In this document: one piece after another, positions 19,934-28,271 of the stretch
How positions within the stretch are numbered: the stretch's first letter is position 1
Layout: each line of letters opens with the position of its first letter
Assembly (NCBI GenBank): GCA_001970955.1
Contig: MPUH01000078.1
Span: 52,049 to 116,048, forward strand
Direction: 5' to 3'
Length of the DNA stretch: 64,000 nt
DNA from: Stentor coeruleus
Taxonomy: Eukaryota; Ciliophora; Heterotrichea; Heterotrichida; Stentoridae
Notes under the pieces: generated by a model
What the model was told of the DNA's origin: nothing
The model's database searches: none
The model's input: the letters and a program-made list of their open reading frames with translations, nothing else
Made by a program: the position numbers and the translations under genes

Positions 19934-21679
19934 ATGTCGGCAGACGGGCAAATCGTCGAAGAAAAAATAACCAAAGTCAACGGCGAAACAGCAATAAAGC
20001 GTTATTCAAAAGGTCGTTTTCTAGGTAAAGGCGGATTTGCAAAGGTCTACGAGTTCATGTGTATCGACACAAAGCAAATCACAGCAGGAAAAATCCTAGA
20101 AAAAGCAGCCTTAACCAAAGCAAGAGCAAGACAAAAGCTCATGAGTGAAATAAAAATTCATCGATCATTACATCATACAAACATCGTCAGATTTGAGCAC
20201 TTCTTCGAAGATGATAATAATGTTTACATTATGCTTGAATTATGTACAAATCAAAGTTTGAATGATTTAGTTCGAAGAAGAAAACGGCTTATTGAACTTG
20301 AAGTCCAATGTTATTTAATGCAAGTATTATCAGCATTAAAATATATGCATTCACATAGAGTTATTCACAGAGATATAAAATTAGGGAACATATTTCTTAG
20401 TGAGAAAATGGAAATTAAAATGGGAGACTTTGGCCTTGCAGCAAAATTAGAGTTTGAAGGTGAGAGAAAAAGGACTATTTGTGGTACACCGAATTATATA
20501 GCACCAGAAATATTAGAAGGTAGAACTGGTCATTCATATGAAGTTGATGTGTGGAGTTTTGGAGTTTTGATGTATACAATGCTTATAGGAAAACCCCCTT
20601 TTGAGACAAATGATGTTAAGACAACTTATAAACGTATAAAAATGAATGCGTATACATTCCCAGAAAATGTGAATATATCAGATGAAGCAAAAGACCTTAT
20701 ATCAAGAATATTAGTTACAGATCCTGCAGAAAGACCAACAATTGATGATATGATGAACCATTTATTTTTCACTAAAAACGGTATACCCAAACTTCTTCCA
20801 ACAAGTACTTTAGCTGTTCCCCCATCATCATCTTATATGAGACAATTTGAAAAATCAGCTAATAATAGTGCAAGACCACAATCAAGAGGACGAGATGATC
20901 CATTAAATAAACCTTCACGTTCATCATCTCAACAACATGGTTCTGAAGAAGAAAAAAAAGATACAGGAAGATTTACACCTAAAGATGTTAGAAGGACTAG
21001 AGAAAGAAGTGATTCTGCTGGGTCAGCATCTGGTTCAGGGTCAAATACAAAAAAAGTTGCCACATCATCAGCTTATACTTTAACACCTGATGGACCTACT
21101 ATTTGGGTTAAAAAATGGGTTGATTATTCGAATAAATATGGATTGGGGTATATGCTTTCTAATGGTTCCCCTGGAGTTTTTTTTAATGATTCAACGAAAA
21201 TTGTTGGAGACCCTTCGAATTTAAATATTCAATATCTGGCTAGAACTGCTGCTAATACTGAAGAGGAAATGACTACGCATACTTTGGCTGCGTATCCTTC
21301 AGAACTTCAGAAAAAAGTTACTTTGTTGCAACATTTTAGGAAACATTTGGCAATACAGGATCAGATTAATGATGTTCAAACACCTTTGACGTTTATTAAG
21401 AAATGGCTCACAACTTCACATGCTATAATTTTTCGACTTAGTAATAAAGTGGTTCAGGTCTATTTTCAGGATAAGTCTGAAATTATGCTTTGTAGTGGGA
21501 CTAAACAAGTTGTGTATATTGATAAAAGAGGAACTATAGCAGTATTTCCTTTGGCTACTGCCATGGAAAGCGGAAATAAGGAGATGACGAAGAGGTTGAG
21601 GTATACTAAAGAAATTTTAACGAATATGCTTCAGCCAACTGATGCTAAACAGCCTAACTCGCCACGTATTATTAGCTAG
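19934..21679 (+). CDS. PLK1: Polo-like kinase with two polo boxes
   Basis: A 581-residue PLK1-type mitotic kinase, expected to act on basal bodies/centrosomes, spindle and cytokinesis. The kinase domain, about 25-285, has LGKGGFAKVYEF, HRDIKLGNIFL at about 145 and DFGLAAKLEFEGERK. The activation loop is RTICGTPNYIAPE, with the phosphorylatable Thr. A Ser-rich linker (about 300-380) follows. Polo box 1 begins with VKKWVDYSNKYGLGY (Trp395, the residue matching the phosphopeptide-binding Trp414 of human PLK1). Polo box 2 includes FIKKWLTTSHAIIFRLSNK. The segment matching human QDHTKLIL reads QDKSEIML (Lys514, Glu516), so the His/Lys pincer for phosphopeptide is altered. Stop TAG; no intron. Confidence 0.96.
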   Translation: MSADGQIVEEKITKVNGETAIKRYSKGRFLGKGGFAKVYEFMCIDTKQITAGKILEKAALTKARARQKLMSEIKIHRSLHHTNIVRFEHFFEDDNNVYIMLELCTNQSLNDLVRRRKRLIELEVQCYLMQVLSALKYMHSHRVIHRDIKLGNIFLSEKMEIKMGDFGLAAKLEFEGERKRTICGTPNYIAPEILEGRTGHSYEVDVWSFGVLMYTMLIGKPPFETNDVKTTYKRIKMNAYTFPENVNISDEAKDLISRILVTDPAERPTIDDMMNHLFFTKNGIPKLLPTSTLAVPPSSSYMRQFEKSANNSARPQSRGRDDPLNKPSRSSSQQHGSEEEKKDTGRFTPKDVRRTRERSDSAGSASGSGSNTKKVATSSAYTLTPDGPTIWVKKWVDYSNKYGLGYMLSNGSPGVFFNDSTKIVGDPSNLNIQYLARTAANTEEEMTTHTLAAYPSELQKKVTLLQHFRKHLAIQDQINDVQTPLTFIKKWLTTSHAIIFRLSNKVVQVYFQDKSEIMLCSGTKQVVYIDKRGTIAVFPLATAMESGNKEMTKRLRYTKEILTNMLQPTDAKQPNSPRIIS

Positions 21680-22965
21680 ATAGTTAATAACCATTATTTT
21701 GGTGATAAAAAATATTAGGTTTAGGATTTTTTATACTTTTATAAACAAGAAATTGTATAAATATTTCTTAATTTCCTTTGCTTAAGAAAATTATTTATAT
21801 TTTAAACTAAGTGATTAATTAGTTTAGATTTTGTAGAATTTAGATGTGTTTGCTATGGATATTGAAATAATTTATACTAATCATGATTGATTTTAATGAA
21901 ATTAATAAATTATGGATTTTATGATGATTTGGATAAGTCTTTATGATTTAGTAAGTAAAAAAATTATTTGAAGATTAGTAAAAATAGACTTTATTATTTA
22001 TAAAAGAGAATGAGTGAGATAAAATAATAGTTTTTGTTATTTATTAGATATGGATAGTGATTAAATGTTTTTTTATTTTTTTAGAATAATTACAATTACA
22101 TCATTTGAAAACTTCGCATTTTATAAGATTCAAATTGATATGCAATTGTGTATGTTTATATAGATATATTCCTATATTATAATTAAAATATTATATCTCT
22201 AATTGAAATAGATTATTCATCATCAGCTTTGTGAATCTATTACAAAGCATTAGGTATTCAAGAAAACATAATTTTATTCTCTATTATGCTATTGTTAATC
22301 GATTTCTCTCTATATTTACCTACCAAAATAATAAGAACTAAGTTGGACTGAATTAAAAAATCTAATATTTCCCAACAGCCAGAGAAGATAATAAAATTTT
22401 CTTAGATACCTAAAATAAATTGGAACATTGTAAATAATCTTATCAAAATTCATCATATTATTATACCTAAAAAATCAACAAAAAAGTTATATGAAAATTT
22501 GAAAAGTCTAAACTTAAAGCCTATTAAAGTATGAGTTGTGGTATATACTCTAAAAGTAATAAATATAATAGATCTTCTTCAGTTAGTTCTAATAAATCAA
22601 TTATTTTTTGATAATAAACTTTTAAGCAGAATCAGTATTGCTGATGATAACTTTTGATTTTTAAACTAATAAAGTTTTTTACTTGATAGTAACTTATATA
22701 AATTCCAAAATATTAAAGATGGTGTAGAAGAGTTGTCACTTATGCCAGGGATAAGATATGGCGAAATGTAATTTTGTATTATATAATGAAAATATTTTGT
22801 GTTTTTTATATGCAATTGATATGACTTGAAAACAATTTCATTAAGATGAAGCAGATGAGATTATTTCAGTTAAAGTTTTATAGGTTTTATAACTAGATAA
22901 AATTCGAAGCATATTTTAAATCTAAGTGTATTTGATTAGTGATATTAACATTTGTACATTATATC
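21680..22965. other. Long AT-rich intergenic region, nothing recognised
   Basis: About 1.29 kb of very AT-rich sequence. TGATGA-like and CTGA-like strings occur but not in C/D snoRNA spacing, and no tRNA, 5S or snRNA motif was found. The first in-frame ATG of the next gene is at 22966; a GTG 27 bp upstream is not used as a start here. Confidence 0.55.
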
Positions 22966-24291
22966 ATGTTTGAGGAAAAAAAGTACTTTTGGCTACTAAC
23001 AGAACTTGCAAAGGTTAAAGCAAGGATAAAAATATTAGATGTATCATTCCTAAAATCAGATCAAATCGATAGTTCATTTACGACAAATTCTGATGGTTAT
23101 ATAGTCTCAGTATCCTGTAGAAACCAAACTGCTCGTGATGTGCTTAAAAAATACCTTACAAAAAAATCGCATCTCCATGAATCCTCTGAAATTATCAAAC
23201 CAGTTGCATATGCAACTTTCCCTCTAACAAGAAAAGTGCTTTATGTTACTGAAGTACAAGAAATTATTAGAAAAGATATTAAAATGCTTAATCTTAAAGA
23301 ACTTTATATGCTTCAAGAATATCATCATGAATTCAATGTTTATTACTCATTAGAACTTAAGTATGATGGGGAAGGATTAGCTAGTAGGGTTTATAGGAAG
23401 GATATGTGTTTTTCAGATATATCTATAAAAGATACTAATTATATATATTTGACTACGGCTTTGAGTAAATATTTGACTAATATTATAGAAAATGCTCTTG
23501 ATAAAAACTTGATTAGGATGAACTATGATTTTCTTGTTGATCGGCAGTTTAATCTAATAATTTTGACTGTGTCACAGATAAAAGTTGTCCACCCACGAGT
23601 CATAGCTCAAAACAAAGGCCTAGATGCAGATAGTCTTGAAAAACTTACAATCATGAAAAATGAGTACAAAAACACCCCTTCCAGCAGACTTCCATCCATC
23701 ATCAAAGAGCCAGAACCCGAAAGTCCACTAAAAATCTCTCAAAATAAAGCATCATCTGCCAATATCTTCATCAACTTCGTGTCAAAATTTCTCTCTGGAG
23801 AATCAAAAAAAAGTTTTCGTCGAAGGTCAGTAAGAATAAGCACTTTAGGCAATATAGACTTAATAACTCCAGTTCTAGAAAATCTTAAAGAAGAAAAACC
23901 AAAAGAAACAGATCGAGTTATAAAAAATATCGATTATACACCTTCTTTAGATACAAAATCAAGGAAATCAGCAACGCCATCATTAAATTTTTCTTCACCA
24001 AGAGCTGCAAAACCAAATGGATTTAATTTATCGAGTACATCAAGAAATAAATCAACTTATAATTTTTTTCCATTTTTGCAACCAAATCCTAGTTTGTCGA
24101 ATTTTCTTAGGAATGAAGAAGAAAGGATTATGGAGAATAAGATTAAGAGGGATAAAACTGTGAGATTAATGAAACATAATTTTCCTCAAGTTAAGAAGAA
24201 GAAGGTGAAAGGAGTGAAAAAAGTGCTGAAAAAGAAGATGAAAAACCAGGGAGGGAGAAAACTTTTAGAAACTTATATTTTTTGTCAGTAA
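22966..24291 (+). CDS. Hypothetical protein with basic C-terminal tail
   Basis: About 441 residues from ATG at 22966 (MFEEKKYFWLL). Not recognised. The first about 245 residues look globular, with alternating strands and helices (ending near VIAQNKGLDADSLEKLTIMK). The rest is Ser/Pro/Lys-rich and probably disordered, with two basic clusters (KKSFRRRSVR at about 290, and VKKKKVKGVKKVLKKKMK near the end) that could be nuclear-localisation or microtubule-binding signals (inference). The frame is open with normal codon use and ends in TAA. Function unknown. Confidence 0.8.
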   Translation: MFEEKKYFWLLTELAKVKARIKILDVSFLKSDQIDSSFTTNSDGYIVSVSCRNQTARDVLKKYLTKKSHLHESSEIIKPVAYATFPLTRKVLYVTEVQEIIRKDIKMLNLKELYMLQEYHHEFNVYYSLELKYDGEGLASRVYRKDMCFSDISIKDTNYIYLTTALSKYLTNIIENALDKNLIRMNYDFLVDRQFNLIILTVSQIKVVHPRVIAQNKGLDADSLEKLTIMKNEYKNTPSSRLPSIIKEPEPESPLKISQNKASSANIFINFVSKFLSGESKKSFRRRSVRISTLGNIDLITPVLENLKEEKPKETDRVIKNIDYTPSLDTKSRKSATPSLNFSSPRAAKPNGFNLSSTSRNKSTYNFFPFLQPNPSLSNFLRNEEERIMENKIKRDKTVRLMKHNFPQVKKKKVKGVKKVLKKKMKNQGGRKLLETYIFCQ

Positions 24292-24477
24292 TTATGCTGG
24301 ATTTTAAGTAGATTTTTTTTGGCTGGATATGGTTTAGGAGGTTTTTGTTGGGATGAAGTGATGTGAATAGGAGGATAGGTTTTTTATATGATGGGTATAT
24401 GATTTTTTATCCATACCTCAAATGACTAAAAACTTATTTAAATCCATAATCTAGCTTTATCTTAAACAATTATATAA

Positions 24478-24717
24478 ATGAGAGGGGTCTTTACATCATT
24501 CCTTCGACGACTAACCAAAGACCGAAGATACGAGATAAAGAATTTCATCCAAAGAGCTCTCAAACCTAAAAGCGAACTCACTTTAATTCTCGGTGCTATC
24601 CTATATGAACTAAGTGAATACAATGTTCGTAAAAAGCAAGAAGAGATATTCAGTAAGTTCATACAAGTAAAAAACCTAGAAAATGACCTTAAAGAAAAAG
24701 GCATTAGTCCAATTTAG
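24478..24717 (+). CDS. Small basic protein, possibly mitochondrial
   Basis: 79 residues (MRGVFTSFLRRLTKDRRYEIK at the start). Not recognised. The first about 20 residues are Arg/Lys-rich, amphipathic and lack acids until Asp15, like a mitochondrial presequence (inference). The rest is predicted helical with a charged C-terminus. Support for a real gene is the ATG placed just after a C/A-rich, G-poor stretch like other plus-strand starts here, balanced codon use, and a stop (TAG) 27 bp before the convergent neighbour's stop. It is small, so a chance frame cannot be excluded. Confidence 0.55.
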   Translation: MRGVFTSFLRRLTKDRRYEIKNFIQRALKPKSELTLILGAILYELSEYNVRKKQEEIFSKFIQVKNLENDLKEKGISPI

Positions 24718-24744
24718 ACAAAATTATTTACTTACACTTCTTAG

Positions 24745-25608
24745 CTACAAAATAAAACTTGAAACTGAATTAGGAATTCCAGCATTAGTCTTAGCTCGGC
24801 TATAAGGACTAGTAGGAAGTCCTGAATTTCTCCCTTCACTTTTCGAATTCCTATGTGATGCTTTAAAAATTTTTTCTTGCAATGACAATTTATTTCCTGC
24901 ACGTTGAAGTTCAGCAAAGTCATTTTGCAATCCAAAAGTATTTTTCCTTATCTCCAACTCATCGCATCGAAGTCTTTCTCTTTCTTGTATAAGTTTATCT
25001 TTTTCTTTTAATATAAATTCTTCTTGTTTTTTTAGGTTATTTTTTTTTTCATTAACTTCTTCTAAGGTTTTTAGATAGTTTTCTTGTTCAGATTTTAGGA
25101 TGTTTATTAGATCATTTAGTTTGTTTGGTTTTTTTTTAGTGAAGTCAGTTTTTTCTTGTTTGTATTTAAGTCTGTATGTTAAGACTTTGTTTTTTAAGAT
25201 TTGAATTTCTGAGAGTTTTTTGTGGTAGAGGTCTTGTATGTCAAAGGTATCTAATGGGAGGATTTCGTTGGATATGCTTAGTTTGAGTGAACCGATTTTT
25301 TGTTTATCTTTGAGCAAATGCACCCAGCCGTTCTGGTTTTGAAGTAAAAGTACACAGGAACCTAAGGGAATTTCTTTTAATAGAAGAGGTTTGTGGTATA
25401 GGGTGAATTCGATTTTGTCACATTGGCGTTCTAAATAGAAAACTTGGTTCCATTTAGGATGACAATCTGCAACTGAGATCGATTTTGTTGATAGTTCGAT
25501 GTTACCGTGAGTGACTAAGATATATAAGTTCATTTTCGTCAAATCGCAAGCATTAGAGTCTATTTGGGTTTCAAATATGTTTAGAATTATCCCGCTTGAG
25601 GCTTTCAT
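24745..25608 (-). CDS. C2-like domain plus coiled-coil protein
   Basis: 287 residues. Residues about 5-115 fit a C2 beta-sandwich: LNIFETQIDSN, LYILVTHGN, then the WNQVFYLE strand typical of C2 domains, and a final IGSLKLSIS strand. The usual aspartate clusters that bind calcium are not obvious, so it may bind lipid or protein without calcium (inference). Residues about 120-245 are a continuous Lys/Glu/Gln-rich coiled coil. The tail is Ser/Asn-rich. C2-plus-coiled-coil proteins occur in cilia and membrane scaffolds, but no specific orthologue is claimed. Convergent with the small gene at 24478-24717. Confidence 0.75.
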   Translation of the reverse strand: MKASSGIILNIFETQIDSNACDLTKMNLYILVTHGNIELSTKSISVADCHPKWNQVFYLERQCDKIEFTLYHKPLLLKEIPLGSCVLLLQNQNGWVHLLKDKQKIGSLKLSISNEILPLDTFDIQDLYHKKLSEIQILKNKVLTYRLKYKQEKTDFTKKKPNKLNDLINILKSEQENYLKTLEEVNEKKNNLKKQEEFILKEKDKLIQERERLRCDELEIRKNTFGLQNDFAELQRAGNKLSLQEKIFKASHRNSKSEGRNSGLPTSPYSRAKTNAGIPNSVSSFIL

Positions 25609-25726
25609 TAATTATAGCTTATTGTTAGCGTGTACTAGATAAAAATTTGAATTTTTTTAATATTTTTTTGTTGTCATAGGAAATCAGAATGTTTGAAAAA
25701 GATTTAGATTATTTTAGAAGCTATGG

Positions 25727-27445
25727 TTAATGTTTTTTCTTTCTAAACAAAGTTTTTATGTGTGGGTTTTCAGCAATATAACTTTTTACTTCCTCACTAT
25801 TCATCTTCCCTTTTCTAATTTTACTTATAATGCTTTCTTCTCTACCAAGTTCATCAAAATCTTCTACCATCGACTGTTTTTTAGCATCTCTTTTCTCACT
25901 CCTACTTCTTTTCCTCTTATTTTGCCCTTTCTTATCTCTAAGCGCCTTTATCTTAATCTCTTTTTTCCTAGCAATCATTTCCTCTTTTTCTATAAGTAAT
26001 TTCTGCCTCCTTTCTTCTTTTTGTGGATCTTTATAAGCAATATCATCAGGGTTTATTTCTGATTGTTCGAAATTCTCAATATTCTTCCCAAGAATTTCAG
26101 AAACTCTTGGAAGCCTCAATAAGCAAAAACCTTGTGCCAAAAACCCTAACTCCAGATGTTTGAATTGAAAGATATAATTCAAATTGTGCTCTTTATAATA
26201 CCTAACATAAGCTACGAACGCTGCTTGAGCTTTTTCATATCCTTCTCTATCTTCAAGAACAATGTCTTTAAGTTTATCTAGAATCTTAAACCTTTTTAGT
26301 TTGATATTACTAAATTCGATATTCTTCATTGTAAGGTAATTTATATAAGTTTCTTCATGTTTAGTTAAAAATAGCATTGAATCTCCTTCTCTATTAGCCC
26401 TTGCTGTCCTCCCGATTCTATGGACAAAAAAATCAGGGTTTTGTGGTGGGTCGAATTGGACTATCCAATTGATATCAGGAAAATCAATCCCCCTAGCAAT
26501 AAGATCAGTAGTTAACAACACAGCGCAAGGTGCTTCAGAAAATTCTTTGTATATTTTTTCTCTTTGGCTTTGTTTCATTTTCCCATGAAGCCTGAAAAAT
26601 TTCAAGTTTCCAAGTTTTTCTAATCGTTCTAAAACATACAAGTAAAAGTTTGTGCTTGCACAAGTTGCGAAAAATACAATAACCTTTTTGTCTGGGTTTT
26701 TATATAGAAATCTCGCTAATGCTGGTAGTTTTTCTAAATACGTCGGGAATATTGAGTAATAATTTGTCAAACCTTTAGGTAAAGCTTGAGAGTGATTTGT
26801 GTCATTTTTAGTCACTTTTACATTGATATATATAGGATTTCTTAGTCCTGCTTTTATCAAACTTTGCACATCAGTTGTCATAGTCGCTGAAAACAACCCA
26901 GTCCTCCTTTGTCTAGGTAAACTTTCTATAATCCACGTGATTTTCTCTTTAAAACCCATATCTAATAATCTATCAGCTTCATCTAGAATCAATATTTCAA
27001 CTTCTTTAAAATTCACATCTCCAGCTTCTAACAAATCTGCAATTCTCCCTGGAGTTCCTATGACTATATTTTTATCAAAAGTAGCCATTTGGAAAATATC
27101 ATCTTCTCTAGAATGTCCTCCAATTAAACATTGAAGACTTGCTAAAGGGAAATTTTTTGACAATTTTTCAGCGACTTCATATGTTTGATTTGCTAATTCT
27201 CTTGAAGGGGATATAATAAGGGCAAATACACATTTTGGAAAGCCACTTTTTATGAGTTTATGGAAGATTGGTAATAAAAAGGTTAGAGTCTTTCCTGATC
27301 CTGTACAGGACTCCACACAAATGTCTTTGTTTCCTATGAAATGAGGAATACCAGCTTTTTGTACTGGAGTCGGAGATTTAAACCCGAAGTTTTCTCTGAC
27401 TGCACGGGCTAGGTCGGAGTCTATGCCTATGTTTTCCCAATCCAT
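25727..27445 (-). CDS. DDX55: DEAD-box RNA helicase, Spb4/DDX55 family (60S biogenesis)
   Basis: A 572-residue ATP-dependent RNA helicase for nucleolar pre-60S maturation. Ordered motifs: Q motif (FKSPTPVQKAGIP), motif I CTGSGKT at about 46, Ia PSREL, Ib TPGR, II DEAD at about 154, III SAT at about 186, IV-V with TTDLIARGIDF and VI HRIGRTAR at about 343. The C-terminal half has the DUF4217-type segment AAFVAYVRYYKEHNLNYIF with LGFLAQGFCLLRLPRV, diagnostic of Spb4/DDX55. A Lys/Arg-rich nuclear or nucleolar signal lies at about 495-530. The start MDWENIGIDSDLARAV matches family N-termini. A C/D snoRNA for LSU rRNA lies about 540 bp upstream of its start on the same strand. Confidence 0.94.
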   Translation of the reverse strand: MDWENIGIDSDLARAVRENFGFKSPTPVQKAGIPHFIGNKDICVESCTGSGKTLTFLLPIFHKLIKSGFPKCVFALIISPSRELANQTYEVAEKLSKNFPLASLQCLIGGHSREDDIFQMATFDKNIVIGTPGRIADLLEAGDVNFKEVEILILDEADRLLDMGFKEKITWIIESLPRQRRTGLFSATMTTDVQSLIKAGLRNPIYINVKVTKNDTNHSQALPKGLTNYYSIFPTYLEKLPALARFLYKNPDKKVIVFFATCASTNFYLYVLERLEKLGNLKFFRLHGKMKQSQREKIYKEFSEAPCAVLLTTDLIARGIDFPDINWIVQFDPPQNPDFFVHRIGRTARANREGDSMLFLTKHEETYINYLTMKNIEFSNIKLKRFKILDKLKDIVLEDREGYEKAQAAFVAYVRYYKEHNLNYIFQFKHLELGFLAQGFCLLRLPRVSEILGKNIENFEQSEINPDDIAYKDPQKEERRQKLLIEKEEMIARKKEIKIKALRDKKGQNKRKRSRSEKRDAKKQSMVEDFDELGREESIISKIRKGKMNSEEVKSYIAENPHIKTLFRKKKH

Positions 27446-28271
27446 TTTTGTTATTTTGGTAGGTTTTAGACTTTAAGGTAGGATATTTTAGGATATTTGG
27501 ATGAATAATAGAATAAAATTTAGGTTGGGTTATTGTGTGTGGATTGAAAATGTGTTTAAAATTATTTTAGAGAAGATTTTAGGATATTTTGATATATTAT
27601 GCTTAGGGTTTATTAGAGATTATGAGATTTTTTTTTAATATGTATTTATCGTATTTTAAAACTTAGGATTTAAGATTTATAAGTGATGATAAGGTTTGGT
27701 TTAGGGGTTTTATTATGATGTTAAATTTTATAAATTTTGAATTATTTTTTTTACTTGTATGGATCGTATTAACTGTTGTTTAGGGAAAGACTTATTTTTC
27801 AAAGTTTATTTGTACTATTTAGGGTTAAGATTATTTATGTGATTAACAAATTATGTACACTAGAATAATAGCAAATACTTATCAACCCATCTATTAATGC
27901 AACCAGCAAAAAAATATTTCTGCAAGCAATTTTTGCTTAGAAAAATTAATAACTATAAATCAGTCTACGATTAATTCATCATTTTCAGATGACCGTCGTG
28001 AATATTTTCATCACTATTTCAAATATAAATCAGCCTAACTATGACTCGGAGTGCTTTCATCGAGAATCCCCTCTAGTCTCATTTATCATCACATATTTAT
28101 TATAATCCAACATGGTACTAAAAATCCTAAAATCCTATACCAAAAAAACCCTATAGCTAATCCTAAAAACCCTTAAAAAACTCAACAACAAAAAAACCTA
28201 AACCCTTCTCATCTCCTAAAATTCCATATTTCAATCAATATTTCCTATTAAAATACCTAAAAGCCTAACAT
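27446..28271. other. Intergenic region carrying a snoRNA
   Basis: This 826-bp spacer lies between two minus-strand genes. It is G-rich on the plus strand next to the helicase start and C/A-rich next to the P4-ATPase stop. It holds the C/D box snoRNA at about 27980-28068 and a short hairpin-like AAGCAA...TTGCTT repeat near 27925-27939. Nothing else recognised. Confidence 0.7.
27980..28068 (-). ncRNA. C/D box snoRNA, double guide for large-subunit rRNA 2'-O-methylation
   Basis: On the minus strand the order is C box UCGAUGA (28063-28057), D' CUGA (28033-28030), C' GUGAUGA (28014-28008) and D CUGA (27988-27985). Two bases upstream of D' is a 12-nt exact complement of the conserved LSU rRNA segment UAACUAUGACUC (28036-28047). 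The fifth-base rule then selects the second A, the site known in yeast 25S as Am2256. Upstream of D is an 11-nt exact complement of LSU GACCGUCGUGA (27991-28001), and the rule selects its first C, yeast Cm2959. Both predictions land exactly on known methylation sites, making chance very unlikely. rRNA and site numbers are recalled, not searched. The ends are approximate and the terminal stem is weak. Confidence 0.87.

Noticed and set aside
25730-26036. Plus-strand Phe/Ser/Leu-rich frames
   Set aside because: Antisense shadows of the basic C-terminus of the Spb4/DDX55 helicase.
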